Assembly: GCF_002761755.1 (NCBI RefSeq)
Contig: NZ_PEOG01000011.1
Coordinates: forward strand, 62,001-126,000
Length of the DNA: 64,000 nt
Direction of reading: 5' to 3'
From: Roseateles chitinivorans
GTDB taxonomy: Bacteria > Pseudomonadota > Gammaproteobacteria > Burkholderiales > Burkholderiaceae_C
In this document: positions 27,311 to 36,135 of the stretch, piece by piece
Position numbering within the stretch: the stretch's first letter is position 1
Layout: each line of letters starts with the position of its first letter
Program-made: the position numbers and the translations under genes
The notes under the pieces: generated by a model
Database searches by the model: none
Told to the model about the DNA's origin: nothing
Seen by the model: the letters and a program-made list of their open reading frames with translations, nothing else

Positions 27311-28198
27311 ATGACTGTGACTGCGCTGCCGACCGCTCGGTTGGATCCTCCCGCGCGCGCTGAGCGGGAGCTGGTGCTGGCCGATGTCGTGCCGGTCGAT
27401 GCGACGCAGGTGCGGCTGTGGCGGCGCGCGCTGGACTCGAGCGCCTGGCGCCAGGCGGCGCTGCTGGCGCTCCTGGCCGGGCTGTGGGAAATCGCCGCGC
27501 GCGCCGCAGGCAATGACTTGCTGCTGCCGACCTTCACCGCGGCCGCGCGCGCGCTGTGGGAGGGGCTCGCCAGCGGGGAGTTGCTGCAGCGGGCGCTCAT
27601 CTCGCTGAGATTGCTGCTGCAGGGCTATGCACTGGGCGTCGCGCTCGCGCTGGGCTTGACAGCGCTGGCGACCTCGTCGCGCTGGGGCCGCGACCTGCTG
27701 TCCAGCCTGACGGCGATGTTCAATCCGCTGCCGGCGATCGCGCTGCTGCCGCTGGCGCTGCTGTGGTTCGGCCTGGGTTCGGGGAGTCTGATCTTCGTGC
27801 TGGTCCATGCGGTCCTGTGGCCGCTGGCGCTGGCGGCGTCGGCGGGCTTTGAGGCGGTGCCCGAGACCTTGCGCATGGCGGGCCGGAACTATGGCCTCAA
27901 AGGGCCGCGCTATGTCGCGCAGATCCTGCTGCCCGCAGCGCTGCCGTCGATCCTGTCGGGCCTGCGGGTGGGCTGGGCCTTCGCGTGGCGGACGCTGATC
28001 GCCGCGGAGCTGTTCTTCGGGGCGTCCTCGGGCCAGGGTGGCCTGGGCTGGTACATCTTCCAGAACCGCAACGAGCTGATGACCGACCGCGTCTTCGCCG
28101 GCCTGGCGCTGGTGATCCTCATCGGCTGGCTGGTCGAGCGGCTGGTGTTCAGCACGATCGAGCGCGTGACGGTCAGGCGGTGGGGCATGCAGCGTTGA
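27311..28198 (+). CDS. ABC transporter permease (SsuC/TauC type)
   Basis: 295 residues with about six membrane segments. A hydrophilic N-terminus of ~50 residues precedes them. The docking loop is ETLRMAGRNYGLKGPRYVAQILLPAALPSILSGLRVG, as in SsuC/TauC. Last gene of the dioxygenase-transporter operon, ten bases after the ATPase stop. Confidence 0.93.
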   Translation: MTVTALPTARLDPPARAERELVLADVVPVDATQVRLWRRALDSSAWRQAALLALLAGLWEIAARAAGNDLLLPTFTAAARALWEGLASGELLQRALISLRLLLQGYALGVALALGLTALATSSRWGRDLLSSLTAMFNPLPAIALLPLALLWFGLGSGSLIFVLVHAVLWPLALAASAGFEAVPETLRMAGRNYGLKGPRYVAQILLPAALPSILSGLRVGWAFAWRTLIAAELFFGASSGQGGLGWYIFQNRNELMTDRVFAGLALVILIGWLVERLVFSTIERVTVRRWGMQR

Positions 28199-28220
28199 AG
28201 GCTCGGCCGATGGAAAACAA

Positions 28221-28241
28221 ACGCCCCGGCCGAAGCCGGGG
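28221..28241. terminator. Strong hairpin, probable bidirectional terminator
   Basis: GCCCCGGC-CGAA-GCCGGGGC lies about 22 bases after the permease stop. On the minus strand the loop is TTCG and a T-rich tail follows; on the plus strand an A-rich stretch precedes it. It probably ends the operon transcript. Confidence 0.6.
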
Positions 28242-28488
28242 CGCTGCTCGCATCGGATGACAAGGGTCAGTTCATGGCTGGGTCTTGGGCTTCCTCATGC
28301 TGGACGAGTGGGATGAAGGGTAGGGACGCGACGCCAGGCCGGGAACGAAGCGAAGCGGATAAGCTGCGGCGATAACCGCGCTTGGAGCGACCCGCTCCCG
28401 GCGGATAGGCTGCGCGGTTTGCCCGCACCCGGCATCACCCCGCCGGATGCGTCGCCGGACCATCCCACCAGGATCACAAGGAGCGCCC

Positions 28489-29904
28489 ATGAGTGCCAAG
28501 GAGACCTCTTCCACCCCCGCCTCGCCAGCGATCGACCGGCCCGACCGGCCCGCCGTGCTGGACCTGATCGGCAACACGCCGCTGGTGCCGGTGAACCGGC
28601 TCGACACCGGCCCCTGCCAGCTCTTCCTGAAGCTCGAATCGCAGAACCCCGGCGGCTCGATCAAGGACCGCATCGGCCTGTCGATGATCGAGGCGGCCGA
28701 ACGCGACGGCCTGCTCCCGCCCGGCGGCACCGTCGTCGAAGCCACGGCCGGCAACACCGGCCTCGGGCTCGCGCTGGTCGCGCGCGCGAAGGGCTACCGC
28801 GTCGTGCTGGTCGTGCCGGACAAGATGTCGGCCGAGAAGGTGCTGCAGCTCAAGGCGCTCGGCGCCGAGGTGCACATCACCCGTTCCGACGTCGGCAAGG
28901 GCCATCCCGACTACTACCAGGACCGCGCCGCGCGCCTGGTCCGGGACATTCCCGGCGCCTGGTACGCCGACCAGTTCAACAATCCCAACAACCCGCTCGC
29001 GCACGAGACCACCACCGGTCCCGAGATCTGGCAGCAGGTGGGCCATCGCATCGACGCGCTGGTCTGCGGCGTCGGCTCCGGCGGCACGATCACCGGCCTG
29101 TCGCGCTTCTTCGCCAAGGTCCGGCCGGGCCTGGACGTGGTGCTCGCCGATCCGGCCGGCTCCATCCTCAAGGACTTCATCGAGACCGGCAGCTTCGGCG
29201 AGGCCGGCTCCTGGGCCGTCGAGGGCATCGGCGAGGACTTCGTGCCGCCGATCGCGGACCTGAGCGGCGTGCGCCACGCCTATGCGATCACCGACGAGGA
29301 GAGCTTCGCCACCGCCCGCGACCTGTACCGCGCCGAAGGCATCCTGGCCGGCTCCTCCACCGGCACGCTGCTGGCCGCGGCGCTGAAGTACTGCCGCGCG
29401 CAGACCACGCCCAAGCGCGTCGTGACGCTGGTCTGCGACACCGGCACCCGCTACCTGTCCAAGGTCTACAACGACCCGTGGATGTTCGACCAGGGCCTGC
29501 TCAAGCGCGAGAGCAAGGGCGACCTGCGCGACCTGATCGCGCGGCGTCCGGAGGACGGCGCCGTCATCAGCGTCAGCCCCGAGGACACGCTGGCCACCGC
29601 CTTCTCGCGCATGCGCCAGGCCGAGGTCTCGCAGCTGCCGGTGCTCAAGGACGGGAAGCTGGTCGGCCTGCTGGACGAGTCGGACCTGCTCGCCCAGATG
29701 CACATGGACGCGCGCCACTTCAAGGACAGCGTGGACAGCGCGATGAGCCATGATGTGCAGACGCTGCCGCCGGGGGCGCCGCTGTCCGACCTGATCGCGC
29801 AGCTGCGCAAGGGCCTGGTGGCCGTGATCGCCGACGATCGCGGCTTCCATGGCCTCGTCACCCGATTCGACCTGTTGAACCACCTGCGAAAGGGCTTGTC
29901 ATGA
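28489..29904 (+). CDS. cbs: Cystathionine beta-synthase with C-terminal CBS domain pair
   Basis: 471 residues from the ATG at 28489, chosen because AAGGAG lies six bases before it; an upstream in-frame ATG has no such site. Fold-type II PLP enzyme: PLP lysine K59 (GGSIKDR), substrate loop EATAGNTG, phosphate loop GVGSGGTITG. Two CBS motifs (~350-471) follow, as in eukaryotic-type enzymes. It condenses homocysteine with serine (or an activated serine) to cystathionine. The next gene overlaps by four bases and encodes the second transsulfuration enzyme, so homocysteine-to-cysteine flow is likely. Confidence 0.93.
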   Translation: MSAKETSSTPASPAIDRPDRPAVLDLIGNTPLVPVNRLDTGPCQLFLKLESQNPGGSIKDRIGLSMIEAAERDGLLPPGGTVVEATAGNTGLGLALVARAKGYRVVLVVPDKMSAEKVLQLKALGAEVHITRSDVGKGHPDYYQDRAARLVRDIPGAWYADQFNNPNNPLAHETTTGPEIWQQVGHRIDALVCGVGSGGTITGLSRFFAKVRPGLDVVLADPAGSILKDFIETGSFGEAGSWAVEGIGEDFVPPIADLSGVRHAYAITDEESFATARDLYRAEGILAGSSTGTLLAAALKYCRAQTTPKRVVTLVCDTGTRYLSKVYNDPWMFDQGLLKRESKGDLRDLIARRPEDGAVISVSPEDTLATAFSRMRQAEVSQLPVLKDGKLVGLLDESDLLAQMHMDARHFKDSVDSAMSHDVQTLPPGAPLSDLIAQLRKGLVAVIADDRGFHGLVTRFDLLNHLRKGLS

Positions 29905-31106
29905 GCCACGCCTCCGAGAAAGACAACGACCACCCCGCCGACGCCGACCTGCGCTTCGATACCCGCGCGATCCATGGCGGCCAACGCCCCGACCCGCTGA
30001 CCGGCGCGGTGATGCCGCCGATCTACGCGACCTCGACCTACCGCCAGCAGAGCCCCGGCGTCCACCAGGGCTACGAATACGGCCGCACCCACAACCCGAC
30101 CCGCCAGGCCTATGAGCGGGCGATCGCCAGCCTGGAAGGCGGCGTGCAGGGTTACGCCTTCTCGTCCGGCCTGGCCGCGATGGCGACCGTGCTGGACACG
30201 CTGGACGCCGGCGCCCACATCGTCGCGGGCGACGACCTGTACGGGGGCAGCTACCGGCTGTTCGAGCGCGTGCGCAAGCGCAGCGCCGGCCTGCAGGTGA
30301 CCTATGTCGACAGCAGCGATCCGGAGAACGTCCGCGCCGCCCTGCGGCCCGAGACGAAGATGATCTGGATCGAGACGCCCAGCAATCCGCTGCTGAAGCT
30401 GACCGACCTGGCCGCCGTCGCCAGGATCGCCCGCGCGCACGGCGCGCTGGCGATCGCCGACAACACCTTCGCCAGCCCCTGGGCGCAGCGCCCGCTCGAG
30501 CTGGGCTTCGACGCGGTGATGCACTCCGCGACGAAATACCTCAACGGGCACAGCGACGTGATCTCCGGCGTGGTCGTGGTCGGCGGCGAGCAGCGCCAGG
30601 CCGCGCTGCGCGAGCAGCTGGAGTTCCTGCACAACGCCGTCGGCTCGATCGCCGGCCCGTTCGACAGCTTCCTGGCCCTGCGTGGTCTGAAGACGCTGGC
30701 GCTGCGCATGGCGCGCCACAACGAGAGCGCGCTTGAACTGGCCCGCTGGCTGGAAGGCCAGCCCAAGGTGCGTCGCGTTCACTACCCGGGCCTGGAGAGT
30801 CATCCGCAGCAGGCGCTTGCCCAGCGCCAGATGCGCGGGGGCGGCGGGATGATCAGCGTCCAGCTCGATACCGACCTGGCCGGCGCGCGTCGCTTCCTGG
30901 AGCGGGTGCGGATCTTCTCCCTGGCCGAGAGCCTGGGCGGCGTCGAGAGCCTGATCTCGCTGCCGGCGCTGATGACCCATGCATCGATCCCGGTCGAGAC
31001 GCGAGCGCGGCTGGGCATCACCGATTCGCTGGTGCGGATCTCCGCAGGCATCGAGGACCTCGAGGACCTGCGCGACGACCTGAAGGCGGGCCTGGACGCC
31101 GTCTGA
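29901..31106 (+). CDS. Cystathionine gamma-lyase / gamma-synthase family PLP enzyme
   Basis: 401 residues. PLP lysine K212 (SATKYLNGHSD), EYGRTHNPTRQAYE and SLGGVESLISLPA are standard for the Cys/Met metabolism PLP family. With the overlapping CBS gene it most likely acts as gamma-lyase, releasing cysteine from cystathionine. Gamma-synthase activity cannot be excluded from sequence alone. A terminator follows. Confidence 0.92.
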   Translation: MSHASEKDNDHPADADLRFDTRAIHGGQRPDPLTGAVMPPIYATSTYRQQSPGVHQGYEYGRTHNPTRQAYERAIASLEGGVQGYAFSSGLAAMATVLDTLDAGAHIVAGDDLYGGSYRLFERVRKRSAGLQVTYVDSSDPENVRAALRPETKMIWIETPSNPLLKLTDLAAVARIARAHGALAIADNTFASPWAQRPLELGFDAVMHSATKYLNGHSDVISGVVVVGGEQRQAALREQLEFLHNAVGSIAGPFDSFLALRGLKTLALRMARHNESALELARWLEGQPKVRRVHYPGLESHPQQALAQRQMRGGGGMISVQLDTDLAGARRFLERVRIFSLAESLGGVESLISLPALMTHASIPVETRARLGITDSLVRISAGIEDLEDLRDDLKAGLDAV

Positions 31107-31139
31107 CCCTCAACGATGCGCGGTGATCCCGCGCCAGTC

Positions 31140-31182
31140 GAACGCGCCGGGGCCGCGAGGCCGCCGGCGCGTTCTGCTTTTC
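31140..31182 (+). terminator. Terminator of the cbs operon
   Basis: AACGCGCCGG (31141-31150) pairs perfectly with CCGGCGCGTT (31164-31173), with an inner GGCC/GGCC extension, followed by CTGCTTTTCC. It lies about 35 bases after the stop. Confidence 0.75.
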
Positions 31183-31331
31183 CGAACCGCTGGCCGCACA
31201 AGAATCGAAGCGAGACGTGAAGAATGCGTGAAGATGCGCGCGTCATCCGCGCGATGCGACGGACCGCCATGGTTCGAACCCGCATCCGCCGACTCCGTCT
31301 GTCTGTCGGAAAAACCTTCGCATGAACGTTC

Positions 31332-31385
31332 TTAACTTCCGTTTAAGCGAAGCTGTTTATGATCCGGCTTCGTTTTTTTCGGAGG
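31332..31385 (+). promoter_or_regulatory. Promoter/operator and Shine-Dalgarno of the nhaR-like gene
   Basis: CTTAACTTCCGTTTAAG holds a CTTAA/TTAAG dyad with a T-N11-A LysR-type box. TATGAT (31358-31363) is a good -10, a T-run follows, and GGAGG (31381-31385) sits seven bases before the ATG. Autoregulation is inferred from the LysR-box position. Confidence 0.5.
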
Positions 31386-31392
31386 CCCTGCC

Positions 31393-32331
31393 ATGTCCGC
31401 CCTCAACTACCGCCATCTGCACTACTTCTGGGTCGTCGCCAAGGAGGGCGGTTTCGCCCGCGCGGCGGACCGGCTCGGCATGGCGGTGCAGACGATCAGC
31501 GCGCAGGTGCGGGAACTCGAGCGATCGCTGGGGCATCAGCTGCTCAAGCCCGAGGGCCGCGGCCTGGTGCTGACCGAAGCCGGCCAGGCCGCCTTCGCCC
31601 GCGCCGAGGAGATCTTCCAGATCGGCCAGATGGTGCCGCACGAGGTCCACGAGGCGGCCACCCAGCGCGTCCAGCGCCTGTCGGTGGGCTTGTCCGACGG
31701 CCTGTCGAAACTGGCCGCCCACGCCCTGCTGGCGCCCGTCCTGGATACGCCGAACCTGCGTCTGGTCTGCCACGAAGGCGAGGTCGACCAGCTCATCGGC
31801 GAGTTGGCCCTGCACCATCTGGACCTGGTGCTGACCGACCAGCCCGCGCCGGTGAATCCCACCCTGCGCATCACCAGCCAGTTGCTGGCCAGCACCTCGG
31901 TCGACTGGTACGGCCCCGCCGAGCTGGTCGAGCGCGCCCGCCGTGCGCCGAACAAGGGCTTCCCTCACGTGCTGGAGACGCTGCCGGTGTTGCTGCCGAC
32001 GCGCCACGCCTCGCTGCGCGCGAGCCTGGAGCGCTGGTTCGAGCAGCACCACATCCGGCCGCAGATCGTCGGCGAGTTCGAGGACAGCGCGCTGATGAGC
32101 GTCTTCGCCGCCCGGGGCCTGGGCGTCTTTCCGGTCAGCCGGCTGGGCGCGGACGACCTGTCGATGATGGCCGGCCTGCACCTGCTGGGACAGACCGAGG
32201 TCGTCGAGGACGTGCACGGGATCTACTCGCGCCGCGGCCAGAACCATCCGCTGGTGTCCAAGCTGCTGCAGCGTCGCGGCATGCAGGAACCGGTGATGGA
32301 CAACGAATCGGAAATTGCTTCAGCGGAATGA
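31393..32331 (+). CDS. nhaR: LysR-family regulator NhaR
   Basis: 312 residues. The HTH (LNYRHLHYFWVVAKEGGFARAADRLGMAVQTISAQVRELERSLG, in segments) and effector domain (VLPTRHASLRASLERWF, GLGVFPV) match NhaR, the activator of sodium/proton antiporter genes and, in some bacteria, of exopolysaccharide genes. No antiporter gene is adjacent, so the target is elsewhere. Confidence 0.85.
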   Translation: MSALNYRHLHYFWVVAKEGGFARAADRLGMAVQTISAQVRELERSLGHQLLKPEGRGLVLTEAGQAAFARAEEIFQIGQMVPHEVHEAATQRVQRLSVGLSDGLSKLAAHALLAPVLDTPNLRLVCHEGEVDQLIGELALHHLDLVLTDQPAPVNPTLRITSQLLASTSVDWYGPAELVERARRAPNKGFPHVLETLPVLLPTRHASLRASLERWFEQHHIRPQIVGEFEDSALMSVFAARGLGVFPVSRLGADDLSMMAGLHLLGQTEVVEDVHGIYSRRGQNHPLVSKLLQRRGMQEPVMDNESEIASAE

Positions 32332-32439
32332 GAATGAAGCAGGTTTATCCGAAGTGAAGCTGGCGTTAAGGTCCGCGGTTCGTGCGCGCGAGAGCGCGCG
32401 TTCCGTCCAACGGCTCACTCGGATCCAGGAGAACCAGTC

Positions 32440-33153
32440 ATGAGCGACTACCAACGACATCCGGCGTCCCCCACGGCCTGGACGCCCGCCACCGCCAACG
32501 GTGGCGATTCGGTCTTCACCCAGCGCGCCGACGTGGCGCGCGTGCTGCGCAACACCTACGCGCTGCTGTCGATGACGCTGCTGTTCAGCGGCGCGGTGGC
32601 GGCGGCCGCGGTGGCATTCAAGCTGCCCGCCCCGGGCATGATCCTGACGCTGATCGGCTACTTCGGCCTGCTGTTCGCGATCCACAAGACGCAGCACTCC
32701 GCTGCTTCGGTGCCGCTGGTCTTCGCGCTGACCGGCTTCATGGGCTACACCCTGGGCCCGCTGCTGAGCGCGATCCTGAACCTGCCCGGCGGCGCCAACA
32801 CGATCGCCCTGGCGCTGGGCACCACCGGTGCGACCTTCCTGGTGCTGTCGGCCTATGTGCTGGCGACCAAGAAGGACTTCAGCTTCATGGGCGGCTTCCT
32901 GTTCGCCGGCATGATCATCGCGATCCTGGCGTCGCTGGCCAACCTGTTCTTCCAGCTGCCGATGCTGGCGATGGTCGTCTCGGGCGTGGTGGCGCTGCTG
33001 TCGGTCGGCATGATCCTGTTCCACACCAGCATGATCGTGAACGGCGGCGAGCGGAACTACGTGATGGCGACGGTCAGCCTGTTCGTCTCGCTGTTCAACC
33101 TGTTCACCAGCCTGCTGAGCATCTTCGGCTTCGCCGGCTCCAGCGACGACTGA
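32440..33153 (+). CDS. Bax inhibitor-1/YccA family membrane protein
   Basis: 237 residues with about seven membrane segments after a ~40-residue cytoplasmic tail. AGGAG precedes the ATG by eight bases. FALTGFMGYTLGPLL and the closing segments fit the BI-1/YccA family. By family knowledge these are pH-sensitive leak channels or modulators of FtsH. The 133-residue membrane protein after it is probably co-transcribed. Confidence 0.9.
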   Translation: MSDYQRHPASPTAWTPATANGGDSVFTQRADVARVLRNTYALLSMTLLFSGAVAAAAVAFKLPAPGMILTLIGYFGLLFAIHKTQHSAASVPLVFALTGFMGYTLGPLLSAILNLPGGANTIALALGTTGATFLVLSAYVLATKKDFSFMGGFLFAGMIIAILASLANLFFQLPMLAMVVSGVVALLSVGMILFHTSMIVNGGERNYVMATVSLFVSLFNLFTSLLSIFGFAGSSDD

Positions 33154-33166
33154 CGCGCGGCGCCCG

Positions 33167-33568
33167 ATGAAGACCTTCCTCTGGTCGGTGACCGGCGTGT
33201 TCGCGCTGCTCTGGAGCGGGCTGGCGTGGGCCGCGGCGAGCCTGGTGCGCTGGACGGTGGAGGCCCTCTCCACCGGCCGCGCCACCGAGCTGGGCAAGGC
33301 CGCGGTCGAGTTCAAGTTCCCGGCCTGGGCCGAGCCCTTCCTCGACACCGGCCTGCTCGAGCTGCTGCAGTCCTTCGTGCGGTGGCTGATGGAGATCGCG
33401 GGCACCGGTGCGCCGATGGCCGGGACCGCGATCGGCTGGCTGGTGCCGGTGGTGTGGATCACCTGGGCCTTCGGGCTGACCGTGCTGGTCGTGATCGCGC
33501 TGCTGCTCCACCACCTGATCAAGAGCCTGCCGCGCACCGGCGGCGGCACCGCGACGGCGACACGCTGA
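33167..33568 (+). CDS. Small membrane protein, function unknown
   Basis: 133 residues with hydrophobic segments at ~5-30 and ~88-118 and a conserved-looking middle (FPAWAEPFLDTGLLELLQSF). It starts 13 bases after the BI-1 gene, so probably the same transcript. No known domain recognised. Confidence 0.7.
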   Translation: MKTFLWSVTGVFALLWSGLAWAAASLVRWTVEALSTGRATELGKAAVEFKFPAWAEPFLDTGLLELLQSFVRWLMEIAGTGAPMAGTAIGWLVPVVWITWAFGLTVLVVIALLLHHLIKSLPRTGGGTATATR

Positions 33569-33583
33569 TGCGCCCGGCCTTGT

Positions 33584-34225
33584 TCAGCCTCCGCAGGGCT
33601 GGACGAGGCCGTCGCCGTGAGGCGCGGCGCGGAACTCCGGCAGCTGCTCGACCTCGGTCGCATAGGCGATCAGCGTCTGCAACCGCTCTGCCGGCGGCAA
33701 CAGCTCCGGTGTCATCTGCCGGACGAATTCCCACATCACCCCGATCGTGATGCCCGCCAGCCCGATCGCGTCGCGCTCGGCCGACAGCGGTGCCTTGCCC
33801 ATTTCCGCCTCCAGCTCCAGCAGCGCGGCGCGCAACTGGGCGCCCACCCGCTCGAGCCAGGGCGCATGCTGCTTGTCGTCCGGGCGCAGCTGCTGCTCGT
33901 AGACCGCTTGCACGCTCTTGTCGGTCGCCGCCAGCGCCAGGCCGATCAGCCGCAGCGCGCGCTTGAGCGCCGGGTCGCTGGGCGGCAGCAGCGCCCGGCC
34001 CGGCGACAGCGACTGCGCGTACTGCAGGATCAGCGTGGAATCCATCAGCACCGTGCCGTCGTCGCAGACGAAGGTCGGCGCCTTGACGACCGGGTTGATG
34101 CGGCTGAACTCGTCGAAGGTGCGGAACACCGACAGCGAGCGGTGCTCGAAGTGGAGGCCCAGCAGCTGCATCGCGATCGCGGCGCGGCGGACGTAAGGGG
34201 AGTCGAGCATGCCGATGAGCTGCAT
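33584..34225 (-). CDS. Glutathione S-transferase family protein
   Basis: 213 residues. The thioredoxin-like N-terminal domain (MQLIGMLDSPYVRRAAIAMQLLGL, NPVVKAPTFVCDDG, DSTLILQY) is followed by an all-helical C-terminal domain. Ser in LDSPYVRR is the probable glutathione-activating residue. Possible roles are detoxification or stereo-specific conjugation; the substrate is unknown. Convergent with the small membrane protein gene. Confidence 0.88.
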   Translation of the reverse strand: MQLIGMLDSPYVRRAAIAMQLLGLHFEHRSLSVFRTFDEFSRINPVVKAPTFVCDDGTVLMDSTLILQYAQSLSPGRALLPPSDPALKRALRLIGLALAATDKSVQAVYEQQLRPDDKQHAPWLERVGAQLRAALLELEAEMGKAPLSAERDAIGLAGITIGVMWEFVRQMTPELLPPAERLQTLIAYATEVEQLPEFRAAPHGDGLVQPCGG

Positions 34226-34256
34226 GGCGGAACTTTCGTGATGGAAGGGGATGGGC

Positions 34257-34817
34257 TCAGGCGCCGGCGGGCAGCGCCACGGTGAAGCGGTAGAGGCAGC
34301 ACTCGTCGCCGTGGAGCGTGCGGACCTCGCGATCGATCTCGCCAGCGGCGCGGCCGCGGATGACGCCGGGCCAGAATTGCGCGGCCGGGGTGTTGGCCAT
34401 CAAGTGGTAGACCTCCCAGCGCCCGGGGAAGCGCGCCAGCACCTCGCCGGCCGCGCGCGCCGCCAACCCGTGGCCCCGATATCCCCGCGCGAGGAAGAAG
34501 TAGCCCATGTTGTGGTCGGACCGGCTGTCCTCGCAGTCGCGGTCGACGACCGCGAAGCCGGCCAGTTCGTCGCCGACCCAGATCAGGAACGGATGCACGT
34601 CCGGCTGCGCCCAGTACGGCGCCTTCGGCCGCAGCTGGTAACGCCCCTCGGGCGCGAACGCCACCGGTGTCCACTCGCTGAGGTCGTAGTTGTAGAACTG
34701 CATCAGGTTCTCGATGCGCGGCAGGTCGTCGGGCGCCGCCCGCTCGATCCGCAGCGCCGGGCTGTCGGGGAGCGGCACGGGGATCGAGTCGGAAAAGGCG
34801 CCGGGTCGTGTCTCCAT
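34257..34817 (-). CDS. GNAT-family N-acetyltransferase
   Basis: 186 residues from the ATG at 34817. The acetyl-CoA motif A (GYFFLARGYRGHGLAARAA) and preceding strand (FAVVDRDCEDSRSDHNMG) mark the GNAT fold. The frame stays open upstream, but only into the antisense of the neighbouring gene. Acceptor unknown. Confidence 0.8.
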   Translation of the reverse strand: METRPGAFSDSIPVPLPDSPALRIERAAPDDLPRIENLMQFYNYDLSEWTPVAFAPEGRYQLRPKAPYWAQPDVHPFLIWVGDELAGFAVVDRDCEDSRSDHNMGYFFLARGYRGHGLAARAAGEVLARFPGRWEVYHLMANTPAAQFWPGVIRGRAAGEIDREVRTLHGDECCLYRFTVALPAGA

Positions 34818-34864
34818 GGGGGCTCGCTGCTTGCTTTTCTGATGGTCCTCTCCCCGCGGCCGCG

Positions 34865-35908
34865 TCAGCGCGTCGGCGGGAAGTCGTCGTCGAATGGGTA
34901 GCGCACCCCGGCCAGGGCACGGATGCGATCCATCCAGCCGAGCACCGCCAGCGTCTCCGCATGCGGCACCACCGGGCTTTCGATCTCGCCGGCGCGGGCA
35001 CAGCGCATCGCCTCGCGGATCTCGTTCTCGAAGCCGTTGATCTCGAAGGGGCGCTCGATCGTCTCGGCCGTGCCGCGCGCCGGCAGCCACTGCAGGCGCG
35101 TCGCTTCCCAGAAGGTCTCCGGCAGCACGATCGCGCCGGCCGCGCCGAGCACCTGCATCGTGTTGGGCGCGAAGCTGTCCACCGCGCAATGGAACTGCGA
35201 CACCAGCCCGTCGCCGAAGTCCAGCATCACCGCCAGTCGCGCATCCACGCCGGTCGGCGCGAGCCTGGCCCTCACCTGCAGGTCCACCAGCGGCGGCACC
35301 TCGCCCAGCGCGTGCTGCAGCACCCAGCGGGTGGCGGTCATGTTGTAGATGCCGACGTCGAGCAGTGCGCCGCCGGCCAGCGCGGGGCTGAAGATGCGGC
35401 TGTCCGGGTCATAGGGCGCGGGGAAGCAGAAGCTCGATTGCAGCCCGTGCAGCGCGCCCAGGCGGCCGTCGCGCAGCCAGGCCGCGAGTGCCTGGTAGGC
35501 CGGCAGGAAGCGCGTCCAGACGGCTTCCATCAGGAAGCTCCGATGGGTGCGGGCGGCCTCGACCAGACGGCGGCCCATCTCCTGGTTGGGGACCAGCGAC
35601 TTCTCGCACAGCACCGCCTTGCCGGCACGCAGCGCGGCCAGGACGGGCTCGTAGTGCTGGCCGTGGGGCGTCGCCACGTAGACGCCGTCGATGGCCGGAT
35701 CCGCCAGCAGCGCCGCCGGATCGGTGTGGGCGAGCACGGCGGGCTCTCCAGGCGCGGACCAGCGCTCGGCGAACTGCTGCGCGCGATGGGCATCGCGGCC
35801 GCAGACCGCATGCAGGCGGCAGCCGTCGAGGCGGGCGACGGCATCGGCGAAGCGATGGGCGATCGCGCCCGGGCCGATCACGGCCCACTGGAAGGTGGAT
35901 GCGGACAT
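34865..35908 (-). CDS. Gfo/Idh/MocA-family oxidoreductase
   Basis: 347 residues from the ATG at 35908, placed directly before the NAD(P)-binding strand (FQWAVIGPGAIAHRFADAV). The family motif E-K (VLCEKSLVPN) follows. The C-terminal half is the usual alpha/beta substrate domain. It probably acts on a sugar or cyclitol or on a trans-dihydrodiol. It lies 47 bases upstream of the acetyltransferase gene on the same strand. Confidence 0.88.
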   Translation of the reverse strand: MSASTFQWAVIGPGAIAHRFADAVARLDGCRLHAVCGRDAHRAQQFAERWSAPGEPAVLAHTDPAALLADPAIDGVYVATPHGQHYEPVLAALRAGKAVLCEKSLVPNQEMGRRLVEAARTHRSFLMEAVWTRFLPAYQALAAWLRDGRLGALHGLQSSFCFPAPYDPDSRIFSPALAGGALLDVGIYNMTATRWVLQHALGEVPPLVDLQVRARLAPTGVDARLAVMLDFGDGLVSQFHCAVDSFAPNTMQVLGAAGAIVLPETFWEATRLQWLPARGTAETIERPFEINGFENEIREAMRCARAGEIESPVVPHAETLAVLGWMDRIRALAGVRYPFDDDFPPTR

Positions 35909-36135
35909 GGGGCGAGGGGCCGCGGGCCGGTCCCGCGAGCGGCGGAAGTGAGCCGCCATGCTAATCGCCAACGCCGGCGTGACGTCTTGCCGGAGAAGGC
36001 CTCAGGGTTGTCCCGGGGCAGGGTTCGCCACGGGGGCGGACGGCGCCCATGCCCTTCGTTCGCGGCGGGGTCATCGGCTAAGGTGGCGGGCTCGCACAAC
36101 ACGAACGCCTGTGTCCCCCGCGGGCCCCGTCTCCC

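Noticed and set aside
28272..28757. Minus-strand open frame before and into the cbs gene
   Set aside because: Overlaps the start of a clear CBS gene, with no family features and no Shine-Dalgarno.
31271..31287. tRNA T-arm-like GGTTCGAACCC
   Set aside because: Flanks do not form a T-stem and no acceptor or anticodon arm can be drawn; not a tRNA.
33226..33750. Overlapping plus-strand frame across the small membrane protein gene
   Set aside because: Arg/Gly-rich shifted frame of the 133-residue gene; no evidence of coding.
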